From Pseudomonas japonica (GTDB lineage: Bacteria; Pseudomonadota; Gammaproteobacteria; Pseudomonadales; Pseudomonadaceae), in the NCBI RefSeq assembly GCF_900188455.1, contig NZ_FZOL01000017.1, positions 62,001 to 126,000 on the forward strand: DNA of 64,000 bases, in the 5' to 3' direction. The notes under the pieces were generated by a model. That model was not told the origin of the DNA. It saw only the letters and a list, made by a program, of their open reading frames with translations, and did not search any database. How positions within the stretch are numbered: the stretch's first letter is position 1; the number at the start of each line of letters is the position of its first letter. This document shows positions 9,301-17,868 of the stretch, piece by piece. The position numbers were made by a program, and so were the translations under genes.

Positions 9301-10007
9301 AGTTCGGTAGGCGACAGCTGCAGTTGGGTCAGGTAGCTCTTCTGTCTCTGGTAGCGGGTTCCCAGGGCATTGCCGAGGAACAGGTCGGCCTGGCCGAAAG
9401 CCACCGCGCCGAGGGCATTGAGTACCGAGGGATAGACCGTCAGCCGCGCCTGGGGAAACAGTTGCCGGACATGGGCCTCGGACAGATAGCCCTCGCGCAT
9501 CGCCAGGCGTATGCCGGGGCGTCCGGGGTCGGGGACGGTTTCGTTGCTGCGGCTGACCAGGACAGTGTGGTTCGGCGCGTAGGGTTCGGACAGCAGCAGG
9601 CCATTGCGCGCGGCTTCGTCGGCGTTGGCGGTCCCCAGCAGATCGATTTCGCCGGCACTCAGGGCTTGCAGCGCTTCGGCCCGGGTAGCGTAGCGGCGTA
9701 CCCGGATCTCCACGCCGAGCAACTGCCCGAGCAGCCCGACATAGTCGGCGGTCAGGCCCTCGTAGTCGCGGCCGGTGGTCATGATGTCGAACGGCGCGCG
9801 GTCCGGCCGACTGACCCCCAGCCACAGGGTGCGCCGATCCCAGAGCCAGTGACGGTCGTCATCGTCGAGCTGCAGGCGCAGGCCTTCGTCGAGGTTCGAA
9901 CGGGCCAGCAGGCTCGGCGTTTCGTCCCAGGCCAGGGCGCCGCCCATCCACACGCACAGCACGACCAGCTGGAGCAGCCAGCCGTAGCGTCTTGGCAAGA
10001 AGAACAA
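6378..10007 (-). CDS. BvgS/RocS-like hybrid sensor histidine kinase (copy A)
   Basis: 1209 residues. A signal/anchor segment (about 8-27) is followed by two tandem periplasmic SBP_bac_3 solute-binding domains (about 55-270 and 290-510), a transmembrane helix (about 540-562, GFLMAVGLLLLAVYWIRG), PAS (about 585-700), HisKA with phospho-acceptor His722 (ATMSHEIRTPMNALLGM), HATPase (GSGLGLSISHTL), REC (ILVVDDYPANR, DCNMPGLNG) and a C-terminal Hpt (LVHRIKGGGR). This is the unorthodox BvgS, RocS1, RcsC(PvrS) phosphorelay architecture. The cognate regulator is the LuxR-type protein immediately upstream. The start is uncertain: TTG at 10007 is the furthest possible, because the upstream gene's TGA is in this same reading frame only two codons before it. 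Confidence 0.92.
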   Translation of the reverse strand: MFFLPRRYGWLLQLVVLCVWMGGALAWDETPSLLARSNLDEGLRLQLDDDDRHWLWDRRTLWLGVSRPDRAPFDIMTTGRDYEGLTADYVGLLGQLLGVEIRVRRYATRAEALQALSAGEIDLLGTANADEAARNGLLLSEPYAPNHTVLVSRSNETVPDPGRPGIRLAMREGYLSEAHVRQLFPQARLTVYPSVLNALGAVAFGQADLFLGNALGTRYQRQKSYLTQLQLSPTELFENNHYGFAISPANLRLKIMVNQALAIIPEQARQGILRRWNGNVPEPVGKHALQLSPRERDWLDRHPQVRLAIDEQFLPVSYRDDQGVFRGISADLLDLIGQRTGLSFSIVEGKGFSDMARQLEEDEVDLLAALPFSPQRQEQVAFTRSWLSNSLVLVTRDSSRLDSLDQLSGMRVAMVEGSVLEDYMSEQHPQVRVLWSEGPQAALERVANGEAQGAVVSLIGARYTIARHYRGQLRIRAALPVAPVHFAFATRRGEAELRSIMNKALLSVSPQEMDELINRWRNEVIVADSYWRKYRGMILQGFLMAVGLLLLAVYWIRGLRRQVEKRLQAEQALSDQLEFMRVMIDGTPNPIYVRDRKGHLLTCNVSYLQALDVSREAVIGQPLPEWLIGAAQARQCREAYRQVIAQGVSVVEDRELVLAGRRLTIYHWMLPYRGSDGAVAGLIGGWIDISERQQLCDALQTAKDDAEAANRAKTNFLATMSHEIRTPMNALLGMLELASRKAEEGVLDRLALDVASGAARGLLELVGDILDITRIESGHLVLSPQQVDLYREVESTVRLFEGQARQKRLQLNLDMDGHGPVQVLLDPVRFKQVLSNLISNAIKFTHEGRVCVTLALEVDHERVGLHLSVEDTGVGIPADELAQLGSPFRQASNNQQSARSGSGLGLSISHTLCAMMGGAMQLDSTLGVGTRAQIRLDLPRLMPSDALLASLPQPAAGAAMPLDILVVDDYPANRLLLQQQLSFLGHRVATAANGHEGLRTWLRQRFDVLITDCNMPGLNGYALARAVREDERRKGKTSVLLLGCTANAQPQEQVRCLRAGMDDCLFKPLNLKELAGKLAPCEQRLLVADSAGESELGEGLDISSLRHLTGGDRDAIKLLLRDLLTSNREDLVQLASLHADSDLAGLADLVHRIKGGGRIIKARWLLQACENLEQACLESRPAPRIDPLVDDLRRAMAALTQRLEEFCQR

Positions 10008-10013
10008 GAGGAT

Positions 10014-10640
10014 TCAGATCAGTGCATGGCGTCTGGCCAGATCGGCCAGGTCCACCTGGGAAGCCACCCGCAGTTTTTCCAGCAGGCGGGTCTTGTAGGT
10101 GCTGATGGTCTTGTTGCTCAACAGCATGGCCTCGCCGATCGCCTTGTTGCTCAGACCACGGGCCAGTTGCTGCAGGATCAGCAGTTCGCGGTCGGTCAGG
10201 CGCTCGATGCGCTGGGCCTCGGTGGCCTGGCAGTCATAGCGGTTGACCGAACTCAGCGACACCTCGGGGAAATAGGTATAGCCGGACATGATCGCCATCA
10301 CGGCCTTTTTCAGCTCGGTCAGGTCGTCGTTCTTCGAGACGAAGCCCGAGGCTCCCAGGCGCATGCAGCGCAGGGAGAAATAGCCGGGCACCTGGGAGGT
10401 CAGCACCAGCATCTTCATGCTCATCTGCGCGGCCTTGACCCGGGTGATGATCTCCAGGCCATCCATGCGCGGAATGGAAATGTCGAGAATCGCGATATCC
10501 GGTTCGTGCTCGCGAATCAGGCGCAAGGCGTCGACGCCATTGTCGGCCTCGGCGACGATCTCGAAGTGCTCCTGGCGCAGGAGCATCCTGACACTGGCCC
10601 GGATGAACGGGTGGTCGTCCACGATCATGGCTTTGTACAT
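10014..10640 (-). CDS. LuxR/NarL-type response regulator, RocA-like (copy A)
   Basis: 208 residues. N-terminal REC domain with acidic pair (MIVDDHPFIRAS), phospho-acceptor in AILDISIPRMDG and conserved Lys in GFVSKNDD. C-terminal LuxR helix-turn-helix: LTDRELLILQQLARGLSNKAIGEAMLLSNKTISTYKTRLLEKL. The family accepts phosphate from the Hpt domain of BvgS/RocS kinases and activates fimbrial promoters; by position it should act on the upstream CS1-type pilus promoter. Six bases separate its stop from the kinase's TTG and both share one reading frame. About 170 bases upstream of it, before the chaperone, are free for an own promoter. Confidence 0.9.
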   Translation of the reverse strand: MYKAMIVDDHPFIRASVRMLLRQEHFEIVAEADNGVDALRLIREHEPDIAILDISIPRMDGLEIITRVKAAQMSMKMLVLTSQVPGYFSLRCMRLGASGFVSKNDDLTELKKAVMAIMSGYTYFPEVSLSSVNRYDCQATEAQRIERLTDRELLILQQLARGLSNKAIGEAMLLSNKTISTYKTRLLEKLRVASQVDLADLARRHALI

Positions 10641-10810
10641 GGATCCCTCACTCTACTGACGTGCATGGTCGGTTGGCCTGCCTTGCCTGGCGGGCGGTGC
10701 TGCGTGACATCAAAAAGCCACTAGCGGTAGACAGGAGTATCGGCCGCGAGGCAGGCAGATGGGCATCGGATGTTTCCTTCAAATGCGCAGGACGTTTCCT
10801 ATTTTCCGAG

Positions 10811-11542
10811 TCAGCCCTTGATTTCGACCCGGCGGCGCTCCCCTCCTTCGATCAGCTCGAAGCGATACACCCGACCCGGAGCGCGCCTGAACGGGCGGTC
10901 GAGGCCCGGGCGGATATGGTGCTTGGTCGCCACCGCGCACTGGCTTCCGGTGCGGTCGCAGTCGTTGAAATGGTCGAGGACCACGGTGGCGCTGCCGTTG
11001 TTGCGAATGTGGAACTGGCTGTCCAGTTCGTTGATCTCGGTACGAAACGTCGTCTCCTGCGGTCGGACGAACAGCAGTGCGCCGTATCCGGCGAGGATGT
11101 TCACCCCGGCCTTGAGTTCCGCCTCATAGCTGCGCGCCTCCTCGTCGCTGATCGCGAAACCGTCGCCGTGCTCCGGCAGCACCGGCACGAAGCGCAGGCG
11201 GAAATAGCGCTCGCGTTCGCGCTCGCCGCGATACAGCAGGCGCACCGCCTGCATGCCATTGGCCGGGACGATCAGGCGGGCCGGGCTGGCGATCAGTGGC
11301 CGCTCGGCCACCGGCAGGCCGTCATGGGACACCTCGCGCGCCTGGCCACGGCCGTCGTAGACCAGTTCGACCACGCTGACCTTGACGAAGGCCGTGGTGT
11401 CACCCAAGTTGCGCACCCGCTTGAGCAGGGTGCTGGAACCGCTTTCGAGGTAGTCGTAGAGGCCGCCGACGTTGATCTGCGGGCCGGCCTGACTACCCCC
11501 CGCCAACAGGGCCAGGATCATCCCGGCGAGTAAACGCTTCAT
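10811..11542 (-). CDS. CS1-type pilus periplasmic chaperone (CooB/CblB-like), copy A
   Basis: 243 residues with a signal peptide (MKRLLAGMILALLAGGSQAG). The rest has the two-lobed immunoglobulin-like pattern of the alternate chaperone-usher chaperones: KRVRNLGDTTAFVKVSVVELVYDG in the first domain, then ASPARLIVPANGMQAVRLLYRG carrying the conserved Arg, then a second domain around residues 130-240. It would bind pilin and adhesin subunits in the periplasm by donor-strand complementation and hand them to the usher. AAGGAGCGACACC precedes the ATG; the tip-adhesin gene ends 19 bases upstream. This is the extra copy, without a full usher beside it. Confidence 0.87.
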   Translation of the reverse strand: MKRLLAGMILALLAGGSQAGPQINVGGLYDYLESGSSTLLKRVRNLGDTTAFVKVSVVELVYDGRGQAREVSHDGLPVAERPLIASPARLIVPANGMQAVRLLYRGERERERYFRLRFVPVLPEHGDGFAISDEEARSYEAELKAGVNILAGYGALLFVRPQETTFRTEINELDSQFHIRNNGSATVVLDHFNDCDRTGSQCAVATKHHIRPGLDRPFRRAPGRVYRFELIEGGERRRVEIKG

Positions 11543-11561
11543 GGTGTCGCTCCTTCAATGA

Positions 11562-12746
11562 TCAGAAATTGGCGTCGAAGACGATGGTCACGTCGCCTTC
11601 GTAGCGGGCGCCGGGGAAGCGGGTCATTTCCGCCACGGCGGCCTTGTCCACCTGGAAATGCAGGCTGGCACCGCGGTTGATCGCCGGCTCCATGGCTTCC
11701 AGCTGGATCGCTTCGGCCTCGCCCACCGGCAATGGCAGGCGGTTGACCGGCTGGCCGTTGTGCTGGATCACCGTGGGCAGGGTCAGCGCAACCTGCAGCG
11801 GGACCAGGTGGTCGTTGGCCTGGTTGCGGATGGCGCAGCGCCCGCCCATGGGGTATTCGCAACGGGTATGGGCGGTGAACGGCCCGGACGACCAGATGCG
11901 CAGCGGCAGGTCGCGGTACAGGCGTTCCGGCGGGCGCTGGTGGTTCAGCCATTGGGTCCAGCCGCCGGGCGGCTCCAGCACCACGCGGTCGGAGCCATCG
12001 GGAAAGTCCATGACGAAGGCGTGGACCACATCCAGCTCGAAGTTGACCGTCAGGCTGTCGTCGCTGAGGTTGCTGACATCGTTGCCGAAATCGAAATCCA
12101 TGCCGGGCCCGACGGTGTAGTCGAGATGGCCGCGGTAGACGCCTTGCTTCATTTTCAGGGGCGATGGCATGACCAGCCGATACGCCACACCGAAATCGCT
12201 GGTGCGTACCAGGCGCTGCGCACCGACCCCGCCGGGGCTGCCGATGGGGTAGCAGCCAGTCGGGTTGGCCGGTGTCCGCACACTCCACAGGTAGGACGAC
12301 CAGTTGCCACCGCTCAGGGTGAACAGGTAGCTGCAGCCCCCCCTGACGTACAGGGTGTGTACCGGCGGTGGTCCCCCGCCTTCCACGTTCACCACGTACT
12401 GGCTGACCGCATACATCTCGAAGGTCAGGGTGTAGGTTTCCCCGGTGCCCTGGTGGGTCACCGTCACGCTGCGCCGCGGCGGCAGACTGATATAGAAATT
12501 GTCGCGGGGTTCGGGGGCCTCGTTGATGGTCTTCTTTTCGTAGGTGATGGGCAGGCCGACGGTTTCGACACCGTTGCAGTAATGCGGCCAGCGCCCGCAG
12601 AACGCCGCCTGCGGCGTGGTGTTGGTGAACTCGGCGCCCTTGCGGTATTCGGCGGTGATGTTCACCTGCGCGGCCTCCAGCGGCGGCGCCCAGTTCAGGA
12701 CCAGGGCCACCAGTGCGGCACGGAGCAGATAAGTGTTGCGTAGCAT
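11562..12746 (-). CDS. CS1-type pilus tip adhesin (CooD/CblD-like), copy A
   Basis: 394 residues with a signal peptide ending near LEAA. Cysteine pairs (CGRWPHYC, RGGCSYLF...GCYPIGSP, RCEYPMGGRCAIRN) and a C-terminal pilin-like half with the strand pattern AEAIQLEAMEPAINRGASLHF and final VTIVFDANF fit the two-domain CooD/CfaE/CblD minor pilin that sits at the pilus tip, binds receptor and starts assembly. GGAGACGCCTG precedes the ATG. In this copy the start overlaps the end of a truncated usher remnant (TGATG) instead of a whole usher gene, so its expression would depend on read-through from copy B or on a new promoter at the duplication joint. Confidence 0.85.
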   Translation of the reverse strand: MLRNTYLLRAALVALVLNWAPPLEAAQVNITAEYRKGAEFTNTTPQAAFCGRWPHYCNGVETVGLPITYEKKTINEAPEPRDNFYISLPPRRSVTVTHQGTGETYTLTFEMYAVSQYVVNVEGGGPPPVHTLYVRGGCSYLFTLSGGNWSSYLWSVRTPANPTGCYPIGSPGGVGAQRLVRTSDFGVAYRLVMPSPLKMKQGVYRGHLDYTVGPGMDFDFGNDVSNLSDDSLTVNFELDVVHAFVMDFPDGSDRVVLEPPGGWTQWLNHQRPPERLYRDLPLRIWSSGPFTAHTRCEYPMGGRCAIRNQANDHLVPLQVALTLPTVIQHNGQPVNRLPLPVGEAEAIQLEAMEPAINRGASLHFQVDKAAVAEMTRFPGARYEGDVTIVFDANF

Positions 12747-12930
12747 CAGGCGTCTCCGTTTGCGGATTGGTCGGTGCCGGCCAGGCTGTCCGGTGAGCAG
12801 ACCTGGTCACCGGCCAGGAGCACGTCGTCCTGGCGTTCGGTACCGGTATTCAGGCTCAGCAGGCACAGCCGTCGGCCGCCCTGGCGGATTTCCAGGGTCG
12901 GGGTCGATTCGCTCATTTCCACGGCGAAGA
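12746..12930 (-). pseudogene. 3' remnant of the CS1-type usher gene at the duplication joint
   Basis: These bases encode the last 61 residues of the usher (EMSESTPTLEIRQGGRRLC ... GTDQSANGDA), identical to the 3' end of 20601-23105. Upstream, at 12931, the sequence switches abruptly to the spacer found after the EAL gene. The usher reading frame stays open into the spacer, up to about 12976, but there is no beta-barrel or plug, so no function is expected. It marks the novel joint of the tandem duplication. Confidence 0.93.
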
Positions 12931-12984
12931 TTTGTAGCACATTGATGGCATCGGGTATAGCACGCGCACAAACCATCCACCGTT

Positions 12985-14118
12985 CTAGCGTGGCGCATTG
13001 CCGAGACGCCTGAGCAACTCCTCCCGCGCCAGCAGCGGTGCGAAGTAATGTCCCTGGCCGAGCAGGCAGCCCATGTCCAGGAGGATCAGGTGCTGTTCCG
13101 CGCTCTCCACCCCGGCCACGGTGATGCCCACGCCAAGTCGCCCGGCCAGCCCCAGGCTGCCGTGAATCACCGCGCGATGGCGCGGCTGGCTGTCCAGTTC
13201 ACGCATGAACTGACTGGACAGTTTGACCTCGTTGAACGGCAACTGGCACAGACGCTGGAACGAGCCGCCGTTGCTGCCGAACTCGCCCAGGCTCAGGCCG
13301 CAGCCGAGCATGCGCAGGCGGATCAGGCTTTCCAGGTGCATCACCGACGGTTCCGCGGCGCCGCTGAAGGCCAGCTCGAAGCCGATGCCCTGCCCCACCG
13401 AGCGATGGAACTGCAGCAGCGACTTGATCCGCCGGGTCAGGCCGCGGCTGCCCAGTTGGGCCAGGTGCAGGGTGAAGGACAGGCGCAGCACGCGCCCCTC
13501 GGACATCAGCGTGCGCTGCAGTTCCAGGCCCTGCTCCAGCAACACCACCAGCATGTCGTCGAGCAGTCCGCAGCGCTCCACCTCGGGCATGAACAGGTGC
13601 GGCGCCAGCAGCCCCAGTTGCGGATGGTTCCATTGCGCGACCACGTCGACGCCCTTGATCTCGCCATTGGTGAGGTCGCAACGGGGCAGGTAATGGGCGA
13701 CGAATTCCTTGTAGGACAGGCCACGACGAATGTCCGCTTCGCTCACCGGCACTTCCGGCAACGGCGCCGGCAGCGCCAGGGTGGCCTGGGTGCGAATGCG
13801 TTCGAGGGCACCGCGCATGCTTTCCAGGTGCAGCGGTTTGCCGACGTCGCCGAGAAACGCCACACCCAGACGCGCGACCAGCTGGGTGATGGCGCGGCGT
13901 ACCTCCGAATGCAGGCCGCTGCTGACGATGACCCCGGCGATCAGTTGCGCCTGCGCCGCGCGGTGAATGAACTCCAGGCCATCCATGCCCTCCATGCGCA
14001 CGTCGCAGACCACGACGTCGACCGGGCCGATACGTTCGAGCAGGAGGATCTTCACCGCGATGGCGCGTTGGAACGACTGGTTTTCAAGGATCAGAACACG
14101 CAAAGACTTGGCAGGCAC
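12985..14118 (-). CDS. RocR/PvrR-like REC-EAL response regulator, degenerate EAL (copy B)
   Basis: Identical in sequence to the protein at 5130-6263, including the shortened REC domain and the lost EAL catalytic residues, so the decay predates the duplication. It follows the copy B kinase by 114 bases. The duplication joint lies 54 bases after its stop; the original downstream neighbour (the YbjN-like gene) is now about 7.9 kb further away. Confidence 0.88.
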   Translation of the reverse strand: MPAKSLRVLILENQSFQRAIAVKILLLERIGPVDVVVCDVRMEGMDGLEFIHRAAQAQLIAGVIVSSGLHSEVRRAITQLVARLGVAFLGDVGKPLHLESMRGALERIRTQATLALPAPLPEVPVSEADIRRGLSYKEFVAHYLPRCDLTNGEIKGVDVVAQWNHPQLGLLAPHLFMPEVERCGLLDDMLVVLLEQGLELQRTLMSEGRVLRLSFTLHLAQLGSRGLTRRIKSLLQFHRSVGQGIGFELAFSGAAEPSVMHLESLIRLRMLGCGLSLGEFGSNGGSFQRLCQLPFNEVKLSSQFMRELDSQPRHRAVIHGSLGLAGRLGVGITVAGVESAEQHLILLDMGCLLGQGHYFAPLLAREELLRRLGNAPR

Positions 14119-14232
14119 AACCGGCTTCCTCGCAAAGGTCCAGCCCCCATGTTGCTACCGCCGCGGACAAGATGAATCAGGAGCCTTCCCAGCCTTGCGC
14201 GGAAATCTCCGACGTCTACCACCGGTATCGGT

Positions 14233-17200
14233 TCAGCGCTGGCAGAACTCCTCCAGACGTTGCGTGAGCGCCGCCATGGCCCGGCGCAGGTCGTCCACCA
14301 ACGGATCGATGCGCGGTGCCGGGCGACTTTCCAGGCAGGCCTGTTCGAGGTTCTCGCAGGCCTGAAGCAACCAGCGGGCCTTGATGATCCGCCCGCCGCC
14401 CTTGATCCGGTGGACCAGGTCGGCGAGCCCGGCCAGATCGCTGTCGGCATGCAGGCTGGCGAGCTGGACCAGATCTTCGCGGTTGCTGGTCAGCAGGTCG
14501 CGCAGCAACAGCTTGATCGCGTCGCGATCGCCGCCGGTGAGGTGGCGCAGGCTGGAAATGTCCAGGCCCTCGCCCAGCTCGCTCTCGCCGGCACTGTCGG
14601 CGACCAGCAGGCGCTGCTCGCAGGGCGCCAGCTTGCCGGCCAATTCCTTCAGGTTCAGCGGCTTGAACAGGCAATCGTCCATCCCCGCCCGCAGGCAGCG
14701 CACCTGCTCCTGCGGCTGGGCGTTGGCGGTACAGCCAAGCAGCAGCACCGAGGTCTTGCCCTTGCGCCGCTCGTCCTCGCGCACCGCGCGCGCCAGGGCG
14801 TAGCCGTTGAGGCCGGGCATGTTGCAATCGGTGATGAGCACATCGAAACGCTGGCGCAACCAGGTGCGCAGGCCTTCGTGACCATTGGCGGCGGTGGCCA
14901 CGCGGTGGCCGAGGAAGCTCAGTTGCTGCTGCAGCAGCAGGCGATTGGCCGGATAGTCGTCCACCACCAGGATGTCCAGGGGCATGGCCGCGCCAGCGGC
15001 GGGCTGCGGCAGGCTGGCGAGCAGCGCGTCCGAGGGCATCAGGCGCGGCAGGTCGAGGCGGATCTGCGCGCGGGTGCCGACCCCGAGGGTACTGTCCAGC
15101 TGCATTGCGCCGCCCATCATCGCGCACAGCGTGTGGCTGATGCTCAGGCCCAGGCCGGAACCGCTGCGGGCACTCTGCTGGTTGTTGCTGGCCTGGCGGA
15201 ACGGACTGCCCAGCTGCGCCAGTTCATCGGCGGGAATGCCGACCCCGGTGTCCTCCACCGAGAGGTGCAGGCCAACCCGCTCGTGGTCCACCTCCAGCGC
15301 CAGGGTCACGCACACCCGGCCTTCATGGGTGAACTTGATGGCATTGCTGATCAGGTTGGACAGCACCTGCTTGAAACGCACCGGATCGAGCAGCACCTGG
15401 ACCGGTCCGTGGCCGTCCATGTCCAGGTTCAGTTGCAGGCGTTTCTGCCGCGCCTGGCCCTCGAACAGGCGCACGGTGCTTTCCACCTCGCGGTACAGGT
15501 CCACCTGCTGCGGCGACAGCACCAGGTGGCCGGACTCGATGCGGGTGATGTCGAGGATATCGCCCACCAGTTCCAGCAGGCCGCGCGCGGCACCGGAGGC
15601 GACGTCCAGGGCCAGGCGGTCGAGCACGCCCTCCTCGGCCTTGCGCGAGGCCAGTTCGAGCATGCCCAGCAGGGCATTCATCGGCGTGCGGATCTCGTGA
15701 CTCATGGTGGCGAGGAAATTGGTCTTGGCGCGGTTGGCCGCTTCGGCGTCGTCCTTGGCCGTCTGCAGGGCGTCGCACAGTTGCTGGCGTTCGGAGATGT
15801 CGATCCAGCCGCCGATCAGCCCGGCCACCGCGCCGTCGCTGCCACGGTACGGCAGCATCCAGTGATAGATGGTCAGGCGCCGCCCGGCCAGGACCAGCTC
15901 GCGGTCCTCGACCACCGAAACACCCTGGGCGATCACCTGGCGATAGGCCTCGCGGCACTGGCGGGCCTGGGCCGCGCCGATCAGCCATTCCGGCAGCGGC
16001 TGGCCGATCACCGCCTCGCGCGACACATCCAGGGCCTGCAGGTAGCTGACGTTGCAGGTCAGCAGGTGACCCTTGCGGTCACGCACGTAGATGGGGTTGG
16101 GCGTGCCGTCGATCATCACCCGCATGAACTCCAGCTGGTCGCTCAACGCCTGCTCGGCCTGCAGGCGTTTCTCCACCTGGCGGCGCAGGCCGCGAATCCA
16201 GTACACCGCCAGCAACAGCAGGCCGACGGCCATGAGGAAGCCCTGGAGGATCATGCCGCGGTACTTGCGCCAGTAGCTGTCGGCGACGATCACTTCGTTG
16301 CGCCAGCGATTGATCAGCTCGTCCATTTCCTGCGGGGAGACACTGAGCAGCGCCTTGTTCATGATCGAACGCAGCTCCGCTTCGCCGCGCCGGGTGGCGA
16401 AGGCGAAATGCACCGGCGCCACCGGCAGCGCGGCGCGGATGCGCAATTGCCCGCGGTAGTGGCGAGCGATGGTGTAGCGCGCACCGATCAGGCTGACCAC
16501 CGCGCCCTGGGCTTCGCCGTTGGCGACCCGTTCCAGGGCCGCCTGCGGGCCCTCGCTCCAGAGCACGCGGACCTGCGGATGCTGCTCGCTCATGTAGTCT
16601 TCCAGCACGCTGCCCTCGACCATCGCCACGCGCATGCCGCTCAACTGATCCAGGCTGTCGAGCCGGGAGCTGTCGCGGGTCACCAGGACCAGGCTGTTGC
16701 TCAGCCAGGAGCGGGTGAAGGCAACCTGCTCCTGGCGTTGCGGGCTGAACGGCAGCGCCGCCAGCAGGTCGACTTCGTCCTCTTCCAGTTGCCGCGCCAT
16801 GTCGCTGAAGCCCTTGCCTTCGACGATCGAGAAGGACAGCCCGGTGCGCTGGCCGATCAAGTCCAGCAGGTCCGCGCTGATACCGCGGAAGACGCCCTGG
16901 TCGTCGCGATAGCTCACCGGCAGGAACTGCTCGTCGATGGCCAGGCGCACCTGCGGATGCCGGTCGAGCCAGTCGCGTTCGCGCGGGCTGAGCTGCAGCG
17001 CATGCTTGCCGACGGGCTCCGGCACATTGCCGTTCCAGCGCCTGAGAATGCCCTGCCGGGCCTGCTCCGGGATGATCGCCAGGGCCTGGTTGACCATGAT
17101 CTTCAGGCGCAGGTTGGCGGGACTGATGGCGAAGCCGTAGTGGTTGTTCTCGAACAGTTCGGTAGGCGACAGCTGCAGTTGGGTCAGGTAGCTCTTCTGT

Positions 17201-17862
17201 CTCTGGTAGCGGGTTCCCAGGGCATTGCCGAGGAACAGGTCGGCCTGGCCGAAAGCCACCGCGCCGAGGGCATTGAGTACCGAGGGATAGACCGTCAGCC
17301 GCGCCTGGGGAAACAGTTGCCGGACATGGGCCTCGGACAGATAGCCCTCGCGCATCGCCAGGCGTATGCCGGGGCGTCCGGGGTCGGGGACGGTTTCGTT
17401 GCTGCGGCTGACCAGGACAGTGTGGTTCGGCGCGTAGGGTTCGGACAGCAGCAGGCCATTGCGCGCGGCTTCGTCGGCGTTGGCGGTCCCCAGCAGATCG
17501 ATTTCGCCGGCACTCAGGGCTTGCAGCGCTTCGGCCCGGGTAGCGTAGCGGCGTACCCGGATCTCCACGCCGAGCAACTGCCCGAGCAGCCCGACATAGT
17601 CGGCGGTCAGGCCCTCGTAGTCGCGGCCGGTGGTCATGATGTCGAACGGCGCGCGGTCCGGCCGACTGACCCCCAGCCACAGGGTGCGCCGATCCCAGAG
17701 CCAGTGACGGTCGTCATCGTCGAGCTGCAGGCGCAGGCCTTCGTCGAGGTTCGAACGGGCCAGCAGGCTCGGCGTTTCGTCCCAGGCCAGGGCGCCGCCC
17801 ATCCACACGCACAGCACGACCAGCTGGAGCAGCCAGCCGTAGCGTCTTGGCAAGAAGAACAA
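14233..17862 (-). CDS. BvgS/RocS-like hybrid sensor histidine kinase (copy B)
   Basis: Identical to 6378-10007: two periplasmic SBP_bac_3 domains, one transmembrane helix, PAS, HisKA (His722), HATPase, REC and Hpt. In this copy it remains in the full operon pilin-usher-tip-chaperone-regulator-kinase-EAL. The B. cenocepacia cable pilus locus likewise carries a CS1-type pilus together with BvgS-like kinase and regulator genes (cblS, cblT, cblR), which supports a role in switching the adjacent pilus on in response to a small periplasmic ligand. The ligand is unknown. Confidence 0.92.
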   Translation of the reverse strand: MFFLPRRYGWLLQLVVLCVWMGGALAWDETPSLLARSNLDEGLRLQLDDDDRHWLWDRRTLWLGVSRPDRAPFDIMTTGRDYEGLTADYVGLLGQLLGVEIRVRRYATRAEALQALSAGEIDLLGTANADEAARNGLLLSEPYAPNHTVLVSRSNETVPDPGRPGIRLAMREGYLSEAHVRQLFPQARLTVYPSVLNALGAVAFGQADLFLGNALGTRYQRQKSYLTQLQLSPTELFENNHYGFAISPANLRLKIMVNQALAIIPEQARQGILRRWNGNVPEPVGKHALQLSPRERDWLDRHPQVRLAIDEQFLPVSYRDDQGVFRGISADLLDLIGQRTGLSFSIVEGKGFSDMARQLEEDEVDLLAALPFSPQRQEQVAFTRSWLSNSLVLVTRDSSRLDSLDQLSGMRVAMVEGSVLEDYMSEQHPQVRVLWSEGPQAALERVANGEAQGAVVSLIGARYTIARHYRGQLRIRAALPVAPVHFAFATRRGEAELRSIMNKALLSVSPQEMDELINRWRNEVIVADSYWRKYRGMILQGFLMAVGLLLLAVYWIRGLRRQVEKRLQAEQALSDQLEFMRVMIDGTPNPIYVRDRKGHLLTCNVSYLQALDVSREAVIGQPLPEWLIGAAQARQCREAYRQVIAQGVSVVEDRELVLAGRRLTIYHWMLPYRGSDGAVAGLIGGWIDISERQQLCDALQTAKDDAEAANRAKTNFLATMSHEIRTPMNALLGMLELASRKAEEGVLDRLALDVASGAARGLLELVGDILDITRIESGHLVLSPQQVDLYREVESTVRLFEGQARQKRLQLNLDMDGHGPVQVLLDPVRFKQVLSNLISNAIKFTHEGRVCVTLALEVDHERVGLHLSVEDTGVGIPADELAQLGSPFRQASNNQQSARSGSGLGLSISHTLCAMMGGAMQLDSTLGVGTRAQIRLDLPRLMPSDALLASLPQPAAGAAMPLDILVVDDYPANRLLLQQQLSFLGHRVATAANGHEGLRTWLRQRFDVLITDCNMPGLNGYALARAVREDERRKGKTSVLLLGCTANAQPQEQVRCLRAGMDDCLFKPLNLKELAGKLAPCEQRLLVADSAGESELGEGLDISSLRHLTGGDRDAIKLLLRDLLTSNREDLVQLASLHADSDLAGLADLVHRIKGGGRIIKARWLLQACENLEQACLESRPAPRIDPLVDDLRRAMAALTQRLEEFCQR

Positions 17863-17868
17863 GAGGAT

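Larger units (their letters stand above)
5076..12930. repeat. Tandem duplication unit, copy A (7,855 bp)
   Basis: This block and 12931-20785 are direct, adjacent repeats with a constant offset of 7,855 bases. All five encoded proteins are identical residue for residue and I found no base difference where I compared rows. At the left edge homology begins at 5075 (the base before differs: A here, G at 12929). At the right edge it ends at 12930, where copy A continues TTTGTAG and copy B continues AGCCGTC. The unit holds an EAL regulator, hybrid kinase, LuxR-type regulator, pilus chaperone, tip adhesin and the last 61 codons of the usher. Which copy is original cannot be told, but only copy B is linked to a whole usher. 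Confidence 0.97.

Noticed and set aside
8224..9825. 533-codon minus-strand frame within the kinase, in another phase
   Set aside because: Arg/Pro/Gly-rich out-of-frame product of the kinase coding sequence.
6405..10724. 1439-codon open frame on the plus strand opposite the hybrid kinase (repeated at 14260-18579)
   Set aside because: It is a high-GC shadow of the kinase and regulator genes. The translation is Gln/His/Ala/Val-rich without domains, and the minus-strand frames encode well-recognised proteins.
12746..12976. 76-codon open frame at the duplication joint as a real gene
   Set aside because: It is only the usher's C-terminal end joined to spacer; no ribosome site and no functional domain. 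Recorded as a pseudogene instead.
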